The notes under the pieces: model-generated
Told to the model about the DNA's origin: nothing
What the model saw: the letters and a program-made list of their open reading frames with translations, nothing else
Databases searched by the model: none
NCBI RefSeq assembly: GCF_900604485.1
Contig: NZ_UWOP01000001.1
Coordinates: forward strand, 2,338,825-2,402,824
Reading direction: 5' to 3'
From: Enterococcus mediterraneensis
GTDB lineage: Bacteria; Bacillota; Bacilli; Lactobacillales; Enterococcaceae
DNA length: 64,000 nt
Made by a program: the position numbers and the translations under genes
Shown here: positions 18,893-28,526 of the stretch, one piece after another
How the letters are laid out: each line of letters starts with the position of its first letter
Numbering within the stretch: position 1 is the first letter of the stretch

Positions 18893-19561
18893 ATGGATGT
18901 AGTACTGGTGCGGCACGGGGAAAGTGAAGCAAATTTTGAAAATTATTGGACGGGATGGCTGGATGTTTCTCTGACAGAAAAAGGGCAGGAACAGGCTCGT
19001 AAGGCAGGGGAAAAAATCAAAAACGCGCAGATCGAATTTGACGCTGCATTTACGTCAGTATTGAAGCGGGCATCATTGACTTGCCAGATCATCTTAGAAG
19101 AAAGCGATCAGTTATGGATACCGACATTTAAAACCTGGCGTCTGAACGAGCGGCATTATGGCGCTTTAGTAGGGAAAAATAAGGATGAAATGGCACGAGA
19201 ATTCGGGGCGGATCAAGTCAAACGCTGGCGTCGAGATTATTATGAAATGCCTCCATTAGTAGAAGAAAACCATTTTGACCGCCGTTACGCACAACTGGCA
19301 GATCAAGACATTCCTCATGGAGAAAATCTGCAAATGACGGTTCAGCGGGTCGCGCCATTATGGCAAGACGAGATCGCGCCGCTGTTGCGTTCGGGTAAGA
19401 ATGTTTTGATTACCGGACATGGCAACAGTCTGCGGGCGCTGGTGAAATATTTGGAGGACGTACCAGAAGACCAAATGGATACCATTGATATCCCCAATGC
19501 TCAGCCGATCCATTACCGCTTTGATAAGAACTTGCAGATCATCAATAAATCGATCCTCTAA
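18893..19561 (+). CDS. gpmA: 2,3-bisphosphoglycerate-dependent phosphoglycerate mutase
   Basis: A 222-residue histidine-phosphatase-superfamily enzyme. The catalytic LVRHGESEANFENYWTGWLD motif holds the phosphohistidine, RLNERHYGALVGKNK is the dPGM signature, and ITGHGNSLRALVKYLE carries the second histidine. Length is close to the usual 228-230. NYWTGWLDVSLTEKG and RRDYYEMPPL deviate from the commonest NLFTGWxDVxL and RRSYDxxPPL forms, so this may be a paralogue rather than the main glycolytic enzyme. Confidence 0.85.
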   Translation: MDVVLVRHGESEANFENYWTGWLDVSLTEKGQEQARKAGEKIKNAQIEFDAAFTSVLKRASLTCQIILEESDQLWIPTFKTWRLNERHYGALVGKNKDEMAREFGADQVKRWRRDYYEMPPLVEENHFDRRYAQLADQDIPHGENLQMTVQRVAPLWQDEIAPLLRSGKNVLITGHGNSLRALVKYLEDVPEDQMDTIDIPNAQPIHYRFDKNLQIINKSIL

Positions 19562-19627
19562 AGACGAATATTGGCTGAAGGAAATAGCTGTTTGTTTCAG
19601 AATTTTTCATAAAACTATCATAAATTA

Positions 19628-19636
19628 TGGTATACT
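19628..19636 (+). promoter_or_regulatory. Extended -10 promoter of the ACT-PFL operon
   Basis: TGGTATACT fits the TGnTATAAT extended -10; no good -35 is seen. The start codon of the ACT gene is 28 bases downstream. Confidence 0.5.
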
Positions 19637-19663
19637 ATTGAAAAAATTGGAGGAATAAGAATA

Positions 19664-19930
19664 ATGAAAGCTATTTTAACGGTTGTCGGGAAGGACAAGG
19701 TTGGGATCATTGCCGGTGTCAGCCAGAAGTTGGCAGAATTGAATATCAATATTCTAGATGTATCTCAAACGATCATGGAAGATTATTTTACCATGATGAT
19801 GATGTTGCAAATGCAACCAGAGGCTGATTTAGAAGCGATCAAGCAAGCATTGAGTCAAGTTGAAAACACATTGGGCGTCAAAATCAGCATTCAAAATGAA
19901 GAGATCTTCAATGCGATGCATAAACTATAA
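19664..19930 (+). CDS. ACT domain protein (UPF0237)
   Basis: An 88-residue single ACT domain. [19 protein letters not shown] is the amino-acid-binding loop typical of the fold. Homologues in Firmicutes almost always precede a PFL/UPF0210 gene, as here after 11 bases. A regulatory role for the partner is inferred from that pairing; the ligand is not known. Confidence 0.88.
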   Translation: MKAILTVVGKDKVGIIAGVSQKLAELNINILDVSQTIMEDYFTMMMMLQMQPEADLEAIKQALSQVENTLGVKISIQNEEIFNAMHKL

Positions 19931-19941
19931 TTCGGAGGGAA

Positions 19942-21288
19942 ATGATGGAAACAAAACAAATTCTTGAAACGATCCGGATGGTAGAAGAAGAAAATCTTGA
20001 TATCCGGACGATCACAATGGGTATTTCATTGTTGGACTGTATCGATGCCAGCACAGAAAAGACTTGTCAAAATATCTATAATAAAATCACCAGCAAAGCG
20101 AAAAATCTTGTAAAAGTCGGTGACGAGATCGCCAGTGAATTTGGGATCCCCATCATCAACAAGCGGATCTCAGTGACACCGATTGCCATCGTTGCTTCCG
20201 CAAGTGGTGGGCAAGACTGTGTTGCTTTTGCAAAAGTTTTGGACAAAGCCGCAAAAGCGGTGGGGATCAATTTTATCGGCGGGTATAGCGCATTAGTCGA
20301 AAAAGGCTATCAAGGAGCGGACCTGTCCTTGATCCAATCGATTCCGGAAGCCTTGGCGGAAACAGAATTTGTCTGTTCTTCTGTCAATATCGGTTCGACA
20401 CGGGCAGGGATTAATATGGATGCTGTCAAATTGATGGGAGAAACCATCAAACAAACCGCCGAAGCTTCAGATATGGGCTGCGCGAAGTTGGTAGTCTTTG
20501 CGAATGCGGTGGAAGACAACCCATTCATGGCGGGAGCATTCCACGGAGTCGGTGAAGCAGATTGCGAGATCAATGTCGGTGTCAGCGGACCGGGCGTAGT
20601 AAAACGCGCTCTGGAAAAGGTCAAAGGCGAATCTTTTGATGTGGTTGCTGAAACAGTTAAGAAGACGGCATTTAAAATCACGCGGATGGGACAATTAGTC
20701 GGTCAAATCGCTTCTGAGCGATTGCACGTGCCTTTTGGTATCGTGGATCTGTCATTAGCTCCTACGCCGGCAGTTGGCGATAGTGTCGCGTTGATCTTGG
20801 AAGAAATGGGCTTGGAATCTGTCGGCACACACGGTACAACAGCGGCGCTGGCTTTATTGAACGATGCTGTAAAAAAAGGCGGCGTGATGGCTTGCAACCA
20901 TGTGGGAGGCTTATCAGGCGCATTCATTCCGGTTTCTGAAGATGCAGGTATGATCAAAGCTGTAGAAGAAGGCTACCTGAATCTGGAAAAATTAGAAGCG
21001 ATGACCGCCATTTGTTCAGTGGGTCTGGACATGATCGCGATCCCAGGAGATACACCAGCGGAGACGATTGCGGCGATGATCGCTGATGAAGCTGCGATCG
21101 GTGTCATCAATCATAAAACAACGGCGGTGCGGATCATCCCCGCTAAAGATAAAAAAGTCGGCGATTCTGTCGAATTCGGCGGTTTGCTGGGGACTGCTCC
21201 AGTCATGCGGACGAATTCGGCGAAATCGACGGACTTTATCCAACGAGGCGGGCGGATCCCGGCGCCGATCCATTCATTTAAAAATTAG
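19942..21288 (+). CDS. PFL family protein (DUF711/UPF0210)
   Basis: A 448-residue protein of the UPF0210 family, distantly related to the pyruvate formate-lyase fold but not shown to be a radical enzyme. It has glycine-rich segments such as [13 protein letters not shown] and [26 protein letters not shown] precedes tandem ATGs at 19942 and 19945. It forms an operon with the ACT gene upstream and probably the HAD gene 18 bases downstream. Its reaction is not established. Confidence 0.88.
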   Translation: MMETKQILETIRMVEEENLDIRTITMGISLLDCIDASTEKTCQNIYNKITSKAKNLVKVGDEIASEFGIPIINKRISVTPIAIVASASGGQDCVAFAKVLDKAAKAVGINFIGGYSALVEKGYQGADLSLIQSIPEALAETEFVCSSVNIGSTRAGINMDAVKLMGETIKQTAEASDMGCAKLVVFANAVEDNPFMAGAFHGVGEADCEINVGVSGPGVVKRALEKVKGESFDVVAETVKKTAFKITRMGQLVGQIASERLHVPFGIVDLSLAPTPAVGDSVALILEEMGLESVGTHGTTAALALLNDAVKKGGVMACNHVGGLSGAFIPVSEDAGMIKAVEEGYLNLEKLEAMTAICSVGLDMIAIPGDTPAETIAAMIADEAAIGVINHKTTAVRIIPAKDKKVGDSVEFGGLLGTAPVMRTNSAKSTDFIQRGGRIPAPIHSFKN

Positions 21289-21306
21289 GAAGATAGTGAG
21301 AAAATA

Positions 21307-21918
21307 ATGTTTGATTCATATATATGGGATTTTGACGGGACGTTATTCGATACGTATCCGATCATGCTTGACAGCATGATGAAAGCTTTAGAAGATCGGC
21401 AAGTAGTTGCTGATCCAAAAGCTGTTTATCGATTATTGAAAGAGAAATCTTCAAAAGCATTGACTGAAAAATATCATCTGGACTTCCAAGAATTCTCAGA
21501 TGATTTCCATCAATACGAAACGCTTGATACTCGCCAACCAGTCACATTTGATCATGTGTATGACACATTGGCGCAACTGAAACAACAAGGATCTAAACAT
21601 TATATCTTGACTCATCGTACGATCGTTTCGACTCGCGAATTGTTAGTAAAAGAAGGAATGTTAGAATTTTTTGAAGAAATCGTGGGACCTGAATCTCAGT
21701 TTCCTCGTAAGCCTGATCCAAGTTCTCTGAATTATTTGGTAGAGAAATATCAAATGGATCCCAAACGGACAGTAATGGTGGGAGATCGCGTACTGGATAT
21801 TGAAGCTGGCAAAAATGCCGGTGTCAAAACTTGTTTTTATGACATCGACCATTTTTTAGAAAATGTACCAGCTGATTACACGATCCATTCGATGGAAGAG
21901 ATCTTGTCGATCGATTGA
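21307..21918 (+). CDS. HAD-superfamily hydrolase
   Basis: A 203-residue phosphatase or phosphomutase of HAD subfamily I. Motif I is WDFDGTLFDT, motif II the THR in YILTHR, motif III the Lys in RKPDP, motif IV GDRVLDIEAG. The cap is a small helical C1 insert (about residues 17-85). It is closely spaced behind the PFL gene and ends at the large hairpin at 21927-22007. The substrate cannot be inferred. Confidence 0.88.
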   Translation: MFDSYIWDFDGTLFDTYPIMLDSMMKALEDRQVVADPKAVYRLLKEKSSKALTEKYHLDFQEFSDDFHQYETLDTRQPVTFDHVYDTLAQLKQQGSKHYILTHRTIVSTRELLVKEGMLEFFEEIVGPESQFPRKPDPSSLNYLVEKYQMDPKRTVMVGDRVLDIEAGKNAGVKTCFYDIDHFLENVPADYTIHSMEEILSID

Positions 21919-21926
21919 TTTATAAA

Positions 21927-22007
21927 GCTCGTAATATACGAAACAGCTGATTTAGACATATCTAGAGATATCTGTCAGCCAAATGTCGTATATTACGGGC
22001 TTTTTTT
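21927..22007 (+). terminator. Long multi-stem terminator after the HAD gene
   Basis: GCTCGTAATATACGA pairs with TCGTATATTACGGGC and is followed by seven Ts. The interior forms a second stem from GCTGA...TCAGC and ATATC/GATAT. Confidence 0.85.
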
Positions 22008-22080
22008 GCGTTTTTTCAAAAGAGTTCTTCAGAGTGAGCAGAATCTTTTACTTTTTTGAAAACCTGCGTTATTCTTTACC

Positions 22081-22092
22081 TACCGAACGGTA
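22081..22092. promoter_or_regulatory. Candidate TetR operator, TACCGAACGGTA
   Basis: Arms TACCG and CGGTA flank AA, 19 bases before the start of the Fe-S-fold gene. ACCGnnCGGT-type sites are common operators of TetR-family repressors related to NemR, and a TetR gene of that kind lies 1.2 kb downstream. Binding is inferred. Confidence 0.45.
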
Positions 22093-22110
22093 CAGAAAGG
22101 ACGGAGAAAT

Positions 22111-22467
22111 ATGAAATTTGAAATCACAGAAGATGCCAAACAAATGATCGAAAAGAAATTGGCTGACGGCGACAAATTATTTTTAGACTATGAGAACGGC
22201 GACAGCGTATTTACTACCAAAGGATATAGTTGTGGTATGGACTATATGTTCAAGATGATCCTTTTAGGAAAAGACTCGACTGATTACGATACCTCTGCTT
22301 ACAATATTCCGCTAGAAACCAGCTTAGGAACTGTCTGGATCAGCAAAAGCGGTGAAAAGTATTTGGAAAACAATATCAAATTGACATTTGATCCAGCTTA
22401 TTACAGCTTAAAATTATCTGGCGATAGCGGTTTGATCGCCGGCGATGTACCTGTTGAACGCCACTGA
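22111..22467 (+). CDS. HesB/IscA-fold (Fe-S_biosyn) family protein
   Basis: A 118-residue protein of the Fe-S biosynthesis fold, in the branch typical of Firmicutes (YneR-like). Only one cysteine (YSCGMD, near residue 46) remains, whereas true A-type Fe-S carriers have three (CxnCGC). A scaffold role is therefore doubtful. A palindrome in front suggests TetR control. An isochorismatase-family gene follows 52 bases downstream. Confidence 0.75.
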   Translation: MKFEITEDAKQMIEKKLADGDKLFLDYENGDSVFTTKGYSCGMDYMFKMILLGKDSTDYDTSAYNIPLETSLGTVWISKSGEKYLENNIKLTFDPAYYSLKLSGDSGLIAGDVPVERH

Positions 22468-22519
22468 TTTGTAAAAATCTAATTATATAAAAATACAGAA
22501 TAAGAGGGGAAATAAAAAA

Positions 22520-23149
22520 ATGTTTGAAAATAAAAATACAGCTATCGTTGTCACAGATCCACAAGTAGAGTTTTTGAAACCAGTTGGTGCAGGTTATGGA
22601 CTTACAAAAGATATTTTAGAAGAAGTCAATACGATCGATAATCTTGCCGCATTATTAAAAACAGCAAAAGAACGCGACTTTAAAGTATTCATTTCTCCCC
22701 ATTATTTCTACCCACATGATCATAAATGGCAATTTGGCGGTGCCGGAGAAACGATGATGTTGGAACAAAATATGTTTGCACGCAATGATCAGTACAGCCC
22801 TGTTGTCGAAGGTTCAGGAGCTGACATCATTGAGGAATTAAAACCAATGTTAGATGACGATACGATCATTACTTCCCCACATAAAATTTTCGGCCCAGAA
22901 AGCAATGATTTGGCATTGCAACTGCGCAAAAATGGTATCGATACAGTTGTTTTAGCTGGGATGAACGCAAACCTATGTGTGGATTCTCATATGCGCGAGC
23001 TGATTGAAAATGGATTCAAAGTGATCGTGGCTACCGATGCCATCGGTGCTCCAGGTAAAGATGCTTATCAAGCAGCGATGACGAATTTCGGATTTATCGC
23101 AAATCAAGTGATGACAACAGAAGAAGTAATCGACCAATTAAACAAATAA
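22520..23149 (+). CDS. Isochorismatase-family cysteine hydrolase
   Basis: A 209-residue enzyme with the Asp-Lys-Cys triad of the family: Asp in VVTDPQVEF, Lys in SPHKIFGPES, and Cys in GMNANLCVDSHMREL. Relatives include nicotinamidases, N-carbamoylsarcosine amidases and detoxifying hydrolases. The position between a redox-type gene and a NemR-like TetR gene favours stress or detoxification, but this is inferred. AGAGGGGA precedes the ATG. Confidence 0.88.
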   Translation: MFENKNTAIVVTDPQVEFLKPVGAGYGLTKDILEEVNTIDNLAALLKTAKERDFKVFISPHYFYPHDHKWQFGGAGETMMLEQNMFARNDQYSPVVEGSGADIIEELKPMLDDDTIITSPHKIFGPESNDLALQLRKNGIDTVVLAGMNANLCVDSHMRELIENGFKVIVATDAIGAPGKDAYQAAMTNFGFIANQVMTTEEVIDQLNK

Positions 23150-23164
23150 TTAAAAAAAGGCTAA

Positions 23165-23203
23165 GTAAAAGATGATCTGTTAGTCAACAGATCATTCTTT
23201 TAC
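23165..23203 (+). terminator. Hairpin after the isochorismatase-family gene
   Basis: GTAAAAGATGATCTGTT and AACAGATCATTCTTTTAC form a nearly perfect 17-bp stem with an AGTC loop. The U-tract is part of the stem, so efficiency is uncertain. Confidence 0.65.
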
Positions 23204-23297
23204 AGTAGACCTTTTGAAAAATAGCGGAAACAACGTAAAGCAAATGTTTTAAATTAGACGTATAGCAGAAATTTGTGTAAGAGAAAAGGGATAGCTA

Positions 23298-23891
23298 ATG
23301 AGCACAAAAGAGAAAATCATCCAAAGCGCCCGCGAGCTGATTTATAAAAACGGCTATAACAATACATCTATCCGAGATATTTTATTAGCAGCAGATGCTG
23401 GCAAAGGGCAGCTTTATTATTATTTTGATTCAAAAAAAAGTATCGGATTAGCGGTCATTCAGGAAAATATCGCTGAATGGCGGGAAGAACTGTTTGAAGG
23501 GATCTTGATCTCCAGCAGCGATCCGGAAAAAGACTTTCGTGATATGTTGAAGTGGTTTTACTCGTTTCATCACGAACAGACGAAGTATTATGGATGTCCG
23601 ATGGGCAATTTGATCTTTGAACTGTCAATGGAGGATGAAGACTTCCGAACGGTTTTAGATGCTTTCATGACTGAATGGATCAATGCTTTGTCAGCCAAGT
23701 TAGTAGAAATACCTTCGTTGAAATTGGATAATGAAAGTGCAAAAGAAGAAGCCCGTGCGATCATTTCCCAACTTCAGGGTAGTATTTTGATGTTGAAAGT
23801 GACGCAAAATTTCTCGGTATTAGCGGAAACTTTAGCCAGATTGGAACAGAAATATACGTCTTATGATCAAGTAATTCTTTCTCAAAGTTAA
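23298..23891 (+). CDS. TetR/AcrR-family regulator, NemR/YxaF-like
   Basis: A 197-residue repressor. The N-terminal helix-turn-helix is SIRDILLAADAGKGQLYYYFDSK (residues about 25-47). The ligand domain carries the YYGCPMGNLIFELS segment near residue 95, shared with NemR and LmrA/YxaF regulators, where the cysteine can sense electrophiles. It is transcribed separately from the two genes upstream. A candidate operator lies at 22081-22092. Confidence 0.88.
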   Translation: MSTKEKIIQSARELIYKNGYNNTSIRDILLAADAGKGQLYYYFDSKKSIGLAVIQENIAEWREELFEGILISSSDPEKDFRDMLKWFYSFHHEQTKYYGCPMGNLIFELSMEDEDFRTVLDAFMTEWINALSAKLVEIPSLKLDNESAKEEARAIISQLQGSILMLKVTQNFSVLAETLARLEQKYTSYDQVILSQS

Positions 23892-23900
23892 TGGAATACC

Positions 23901-23944
23901 AAAAAAAGTGCTGAATGATTTTTCTTCATTCAGCGCTTTTTTTT
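23901..23944 (+). terminator. Terminator after the TetR gene
   Basis: AAAGTGCTGAATGA pairs with TCATTCAGCGCTTT around TTTTTCT and is followed by eight Ts. Confidence 0.9.
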
Positions 23945-23993
23945 CGAGGAAATGCCTCTTTTTTACGAATCTATTTAATGAAAGGAGGATAAT

Positions 23994-24611
23994 ATGGAAA
24001 GAATTTTTGATATCTGGCGTAAATACCGTATGTTTTTCGTTTTTGGGGCGCTTATTTTGATTATCATGAGCGGCAGCATTTACTTTTATTTCCGCCAAAC
24101 CACGCCGGAAACGGAATGGGAAACATTTGCTACCACCAGCAGGAGTATGGAACAAATTCAATCCACTGACAAAAAAGAGATCCTGATCGATATCAAAGGT
24201 GAAGTGAAAAAGCCGGGTGTCTATACATTGTCAGAAAATGCCCGACTCCAAGAAGCGATTTTTTTGGCAGGAGGATTGACGGAAAAAGCGGAAGAGAAGT
24301 CGTTGAATCTGGCGGCTAAGCTGACGGATCAGCAGATGATCTATGTTCCTAATAAAGAAGAGGCGGCGGAGACTTTACCTATCCAAAACCTGACTAATGA
24401 GAATACAGCAAATACAGATGATACGATCAATATCAATACAGCAACAGTCACAGAATTACAGCAACTATCAGGTATCGGCGAGAAGAAAGCCCAAGCGATC
24501 ATTGACTATCGGGAAGAAAATGGTCCATTTGCTTCGGTAGAGGATCTGACCGAAGTTTCAGGCATCGGCGAAAAGACGGTTGAAAAATTGAAACCATCTA
24601 TTACAATATAA
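23994..24611 (+). CDS. comEA: Competence DNA receptor ComEA
   Basis: A 205-residue membrane-anchored DNA-binding protein. One N-terminal helix (about residues 13-32), an SLBB domain (about 62-115, DIKGEVKKPGVYTL), an acidic linker, and a C-terminal helix-hairpin-helix pair with ININTATVTELQQLSGIGEKKA and VSGIGEKTVEKLK. It receives double-stranded DNA outside the membrane and hands it to ComEC. AAAGGAGG precedes the ATG. It leads the comEA-comEB-comEC-holA cluster. Confidence 0.95.
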   Translation: MERIFDIWRKYRMFFVFGALILIIMSGSIYFYFRQTTPETEWETFATTSRSMEQIQSTDKKEILIDIKGEVKKPGVYTLSENARLQEAIFLAGGLTEKAEEKSLNLAAKLTDQQMIYVPNKEEAAETLPIQNLTNENTANTDDTININTATVTELQQLSGIGEKKAQAIIDYREENGPFASVEDLTEVSGIGEKTVEKLKPSITI

Positions 24612-24637
24612 GTAACCTAAGAAATTGGAGAAAAACT

Positions 24638-25126
24638 ATGACAGACGAACGAATTCCATGGGACCAGTATTTCATGGCACAAGCAGTATTATTAGCATTA
24701 CGCAGTACGTGTACGCGTTTAGAAGTGGGAGCGACCCTGGTCAAAGATCGGCGGATCATCGCCGGTGGATATAATGGATCTGTTGGCGGCGATGTCCACT
24801 GTATCGATGAAGGCTGTTATGTAGTGGACGGTCATTGTATCCGCACGATCCATGCGGAAATGAACGCATTACTGCAATGCTCAAAATTAGGGATCTCTAC
24901 CGAAGATTCCGAAATTTATGTGACACATTTTCCGTGTTTGCCTTGTACGAAAGCGATCCTTCAAGCCGGTGTTAAAACGATCCATTATTTGCATGATTAT
25001 CGGAACAACGAATACGCGTTGGATTTGATCCGACAAGTGGGGGCTGAGGTTCATCAAGTTCAACTTGATCCGAAATATTTTGCGAAGCTTTCCTTTGGAG
25101 AATTGAGTGAAAAACCGCTCCATTGA
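24638..25126 (+). CDS. comEB: dCMP deaminase, ComEB
   Basis: A 162-residue zinc deaminase. HAEMNALLQC carries the Zn histidine and catalytic Glu, and PCLPCTKAI the two Zn cysteines; an additional Cys/His-rich stretch (CIDEGCYVVDGHC) fits the second zinc site of dCMP deaminases. It makes dUMP from dCMP for thymidylate synthesis. Its role in competence is by position only. It overlaps comEC by 20 bases. Confidence 0.93.
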   Translation: MTDERIPWDQYFMAQAVLLALRSTCTRLEVGATLVKDRRIIAGGYNGSVGGDVHCIDEGCYVVDGHCIRTIHAEMNALLQCSKLGISTEDSEIYVTHFPCLPCTKAILQAGVKTIHYLHDYRNNEYALDLIRQVGAEVHQVQLDPKYFAKLSFGELSEKPLH

Positions 25127-27353
25127 TTGGCAGATACGCAACCATCTTATTTTCCCGAGTTTGATGGTTTTAGGGTCTAGCGGCGCGTATCTATTGGCTG
25201 CGCCCTGGTTTGTTTTCACCTTTATATATTTTTCTGTGACTATTTGCTGCAAAAGACAACTAGGTTTATTACTACTAGGAGTATTTTGCAGCCTTTTTGT
25301 TTTATATCGAGCCAATCTTATGAAGCCTAAACCTTTGCCAACTGGAAAAGTACAACAAGTGATCACCGTTGCCGCAGATACTATTGAAAGAAATGGCAAT
25401 CAGATTTCTTTTGATGCTGTCAATCAACAAAATGCTTTGTTGCGTTGTACTTATACGTTAAAAACAACCGATGAGATAATCAGTTGGCAGCAACGAGAGG
25501 ATTGGTTAGCACGTTTATTGGTTCAAGGAGAGATCAAACAAGGTGACGAGCAAAGGAATCAACACGCTTTTGATTATCAACGTTATTTGTCTCTCAATGG
25601 CTATTCGGGTATTTTATCTATTTCCCATATCAAGCAAAAACAAATGATCAAAGGATTTTCACTGCAACGTTTACGGACAAGGCTGATCACTCATATCGAA
25701 AAGCAGTTTCCGGAAAAAAGCGGGCTTTATCTCTTATCACTTTTAGCAGGCTATAAGGATCGGCGATTTGATGAGATCTCTGAAGTCTTTGCCCCCAGCG
25801 GAGTTTTGCATTTGTTCAGTATCTCAGGAATGCATATGTATTTCTTTTTGGGACTTTTCCAAACACTTTTTAAAAAATTGCGCTGGACACAGTCGGAACG
25901 GTTCCTTCCTTTTTGTCTGCTGATAGTATTTTCCAGTGTATTATTAGGCGGGTCGCCGAGTATGTGGCGTGCAAGCCTGTTGTATTTATTAAAAGAACTG
26001 ACTGGACTATTTCGCTTCAAACTCTCGGCAATGGATCGTTTTGCGATCGTCTTGATGGCTTTATTGTGTTTTGATCCCCTGATCAGCGGGAAAACAGCAG
26101 GACAGCTCTCATTATTGATGGCCTGGCTGCTTCTTTGTCAGCCGCAACCCCGCTCTTTGATAGAAAACATCAAACAATCACAATGGCTTTCTATTTTGGC
26201 AGCACCATGTATACTTTATCTATTTTTTGAATGGCCGCTTTTTGGCGGAATTTTAACGTTTGTTCTCGTTCCGTTTTTCTGCTTTTTTCTCTTGCCGGTC
26301 GCGCTTATTCTTCTGATTTTTTCCTTTTTTACAACGATTCCGTTTTTAGGGATATTTGAGGATATTTTACGGGGTGTCGAATCGCTTCTCGGATTGTTTT
26401 CGTGGACGTGGCAAGCCGGACAGCCGCCATTGTTTATTGCACTTTCAGGATTGATTTTAGGCGTGTGCTTCTATCAAAAAAAGAAGCCGATTCTGGCATT
26501 ATTCTGCTGCTTGGTTTTACCGTCAATGCCGCAAGTGATTTCTTTAGAGATGTCTGTGACATTTGTTGATGTGGGGCAGGGGGATGCCATCTTATTGAAA
26601 GCACCATTGAAAAAAGAAGTCATTTTGATCGACACAGGTGGACGATTGGAATTTCCTGTTGATTCTTCTTTTGAAAAAAAGAAACGCGCGAACGCGGAAT
26701 TCACTTTGTTGCCGTTTCTTAAAGGACAAGGGATTCAGCGGATCGATAAGTTGTTTCTAACGCACGGCGACACGGATCATATGGGGGATCTTTTGACGAT
26801 TGCTGAAAAGATCGCGATCGATACGATTTATTTAGTCAAAGGCAGTCAGTATCACCCAAATATACAAAAAGTTCTGCCCAAGCTGCCTGCTGATACAAAA
26901 ATCAGAGAAGTTCAAGCAGATACGATATTCTCTGATTATTTTCCTCTAAAAGTCCTCTTTCCTTTTCAGGAAGGGCGCGGGGAAAATGAAGATTCTTTGG
27001 TCTTGGCGATGCAAGCTAAAAAATCCCGCTTTTTATTTATGGGAGATTTGGGAAAAGAAGGGGAAAAACAATTATTGTCTCGCTATCCGAACCTGACAGC
27101 AGATGTTTTGAAATTAGGTCATCATGGCAGTCGGACTTCGACAGACAGCAAATTTATCGAAACGGTCCAGCCGCGGCAGGCAATCGTTTCTTGCGGCGCA
27201 AACAATCGTTTCGGTCATCCTCATCAGGAGGTCTTATCAGTGTTGCAAGAGAAAAATATTGAGATCCTGCGAACCGATCAGCAAGGAATGATCACCTATC
27301 GCTGGTATCCATGGCAGGATCTGCCAGAGGTCATAAAAATGAAAGAAAACTAG
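25107..27353 (+). CDS. comEC: DNA uptake channel ComEC/Rec2
   Basis: A 748-residue polytopic protein. N-terminal helices, an OB-fold-like DUF4131 region (about 90-180), the Competence domain (about 200-470, with LYLLSLLAGYKDRRFDEI and HLFSISGMHMYFF), and a C-terminal metallo-beta-lactamase domain (about 480-740, LTHGDTDHMGD and LKLGHHGSRTSTD). It forms the pore for single-stranded DNA and probably degrades one strand. The GTG start at 25107 has GGAG 6 bases upstream, inside comEB. The frame is intact, so the uptake channel is potentially functional. Confidence 0.93.
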   Translation: MKNRSIDWQIRNHLIFPSLMVLGSSGAYLLAAPWFVFTFIYFSVTICCKRQLGLLLLGVFCSLFVLYRANLMKPKPLPTGKVQQVITVAADTIERNGNQISFDAVNQQNALLRCTYTLKTTDEIISWQQREDWLARLLVQGEIKQGDEQRNQHAFDYQRYLSLNGYSGILSISHIKQKQMIKGFSLQRLRTRLITHIEKQFPEKSGLYLLSLLAGYKDRRFDEISEVFAPSGVLHLFSISGMHMYFFLGLFQTLFKKLRWTQSERFLPFCLLIVFSSVLLGGSPSMWRASLLYLLKELTGLFRFKLSAMDRFAIVLMALLCFDPLISGKTAGQLSLLMAWLLLCQPQPRSLIENIKQSQWLSILAAPCILYLFFEWPLFGGILTFVLVPFFCFFLLPVALILLIFSFFTTIPFLGIFEDILRGVESLLGLFSWTWQAGQPPLFIALSGLILGVCFYQKKKPILALFCCLVLPSMPQVISLEMSVTFVDVGQGDAILLKAPLKKEVILIDTGGRLEFPVDSSFEKKKRANAEFTLLPFLKGQGIQRIDKLFLTHGDTDHMGDLLTIAEKIAIDTIYLVKGSQYHPNIQKVLPKLPADTKIREVQADTIFSDYFPLKVLFPFQEGRGENEDSLVLAMQAKKSRFLFMGDLGKEGEKQLLSRYPNLTADVLKLGHHGSRTSTDSKFIETVQPRQAIVSCGANNRFGHPHQEVLSVLQEKNIEILRTDQQGMITYRWYPWQDLPEVIKMKEN

Positions 27354-27402
27354 AATTTGTTTTGTTGGCATGGTAGGATGAAGATTGAAGGTGAGGAGAA
27401 AG

Positions 27403-28428
27403 ATGAATACTCAGACAGCGCTGCAGGCGATTCGTTCAAAAAAATTAGAGCCGGTCTATCTGGTAGCCGGCACCGAAAAATATTTACAAGATCAGATCAG
27501 AGACGCATTTTTCAAACGGTTGGCAGTCGAGGAGGATGATCTGAATTTCGCGCAATTCGATATGGAGCGTGATCCCATCGACGCAGTCATCGCGGAAGCG
27601 GAATCCGCGCCGTTTTTTGGCGATCAGCGGCTGATCATTGTGGAGCGTCCGTTCTTTTTGACCGCAGAAAAAAAAGCAAATGCGCCGGAACATGATTTGG
27701 ATGCGCTGCTTGCTTATCTGAAAGAACCTAACGAGACGTCCGTTTTGGTATTTTTTGCAGATTATGAAAAATTAGATGAACGGAAAAAAATCACCAAACA
27801 GCTTAAAAAAAATAGTGAATTGATCGATGTCCAGCCTTTGAAAGAAGCAGATGTCCGCCGCTATGTTCAGCAGACCATGGAAAATGCCGGACTGAAGATG
27901 GATCGTCAAACGATTGATCTATTCTTACAGCTTACGGATCTGAATTTGAGCAAAACGATGCATGAATTGGAAAAGCTGACGATCTATGCCGGTGATGCTC
28001 ATACTATCAGCAAGCAAGAACTGCTGCAGTTGATCCCGAAAACATTGGAACATAATATTTTTGATCTAACAAGTTATGTTTTGACAGGCAAAGTTGAGGA
28101 TGCGTTAAGGATCTATCAGGATCTGCTTTTGCAAGGAGAAGAAACTATCAAGATCAATGCAATTTTGATCGGTCAATTGCGTTTATTATTGCAGACACGT
28201 ATCTTGATGAAATTGGGATATCAGCAAGCAAAAATCGCGGAAACACTCAAAATCCATCCTTATCGAGTAAAACTTGCGATGCAGCAGGTGCGGAATTACC
28301 AAGAAAAGGTATTGATCGATCTTTACGACGCATTAGTGGAAAACGATTATCTGGTAAAAACCGGTAAGATCGATAAAGAATTCGCTTTTCAATTATTTGT
28401 TTTAAAGACTGGTCAACGAGTCTCCTAG
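27403..28428 (+). CDS. holA: DNA polymerase III delta subunit
   Basis: A 341-residue clamp-loader subunit that opens the beta clamp. The N-terminus (SKKLEPVYLVAGTEKYLQDQ region) is the degenerate AAA+ domain without a working Walker A, followed by the lid and the C-terminal collar domain. I chose ATG 27403 with GTGAGGAG in front over the upstream in-frame TTG. It follows comEC by 49 bases and converges on rpsT across a shared terminator, an order conserved in Firmicutes. Confidence 0.93.
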   Translation: MNTQTALQAIRSKKLEPVYLVAGTEKYLQDQIRDAFFKRLAVEEDDLNFAQFDMERDPIDAVIAEAESAPFFGDQRLIIVERPFFLTAEKKANAPEHDLDALLAYLKEPNETSVLVFFADYEKLDERKKITKQLKKNSELIDVQPLKEADVRRYVQQTMENAGLKMDRQTIDLFLQLTDLNLSKTMHELEKLTIYAGDAHTISKQELLQLIPKTLEHNIFDLTSYVLTGKVEDALRIYQDLLLQGEETIKINAILIGQLRLLLQTRILMKLGYQQAKIAETLKIHPYRVKLAMQQVRNYQEKVLIDLYDALVENDYLVKTGKIDKEFAFQLFVLKTGQRVS

Positions 28429-28465
28429 ATCTTTACTAAGAGCAGGAGAATGATTTTAACCACAA

Positions 28466-28497
28466 AAAAAGCTTGGAACAGTTGTTCCAAGCTTTTT
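28466..28497. terminator. Bidirectional terminator between holA and rpsT
   Basis: AAAAAGCTTGGAACA and TGTTCCAAGCTTTTT are a perfect 15-bp inverted repeat with a 2-base loop, serving both converging genes. Confidence 0.9.
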
Positions 28498-28526
28498 AAT
28501 AAACGCTGAAATTCTAAACGAATAGA

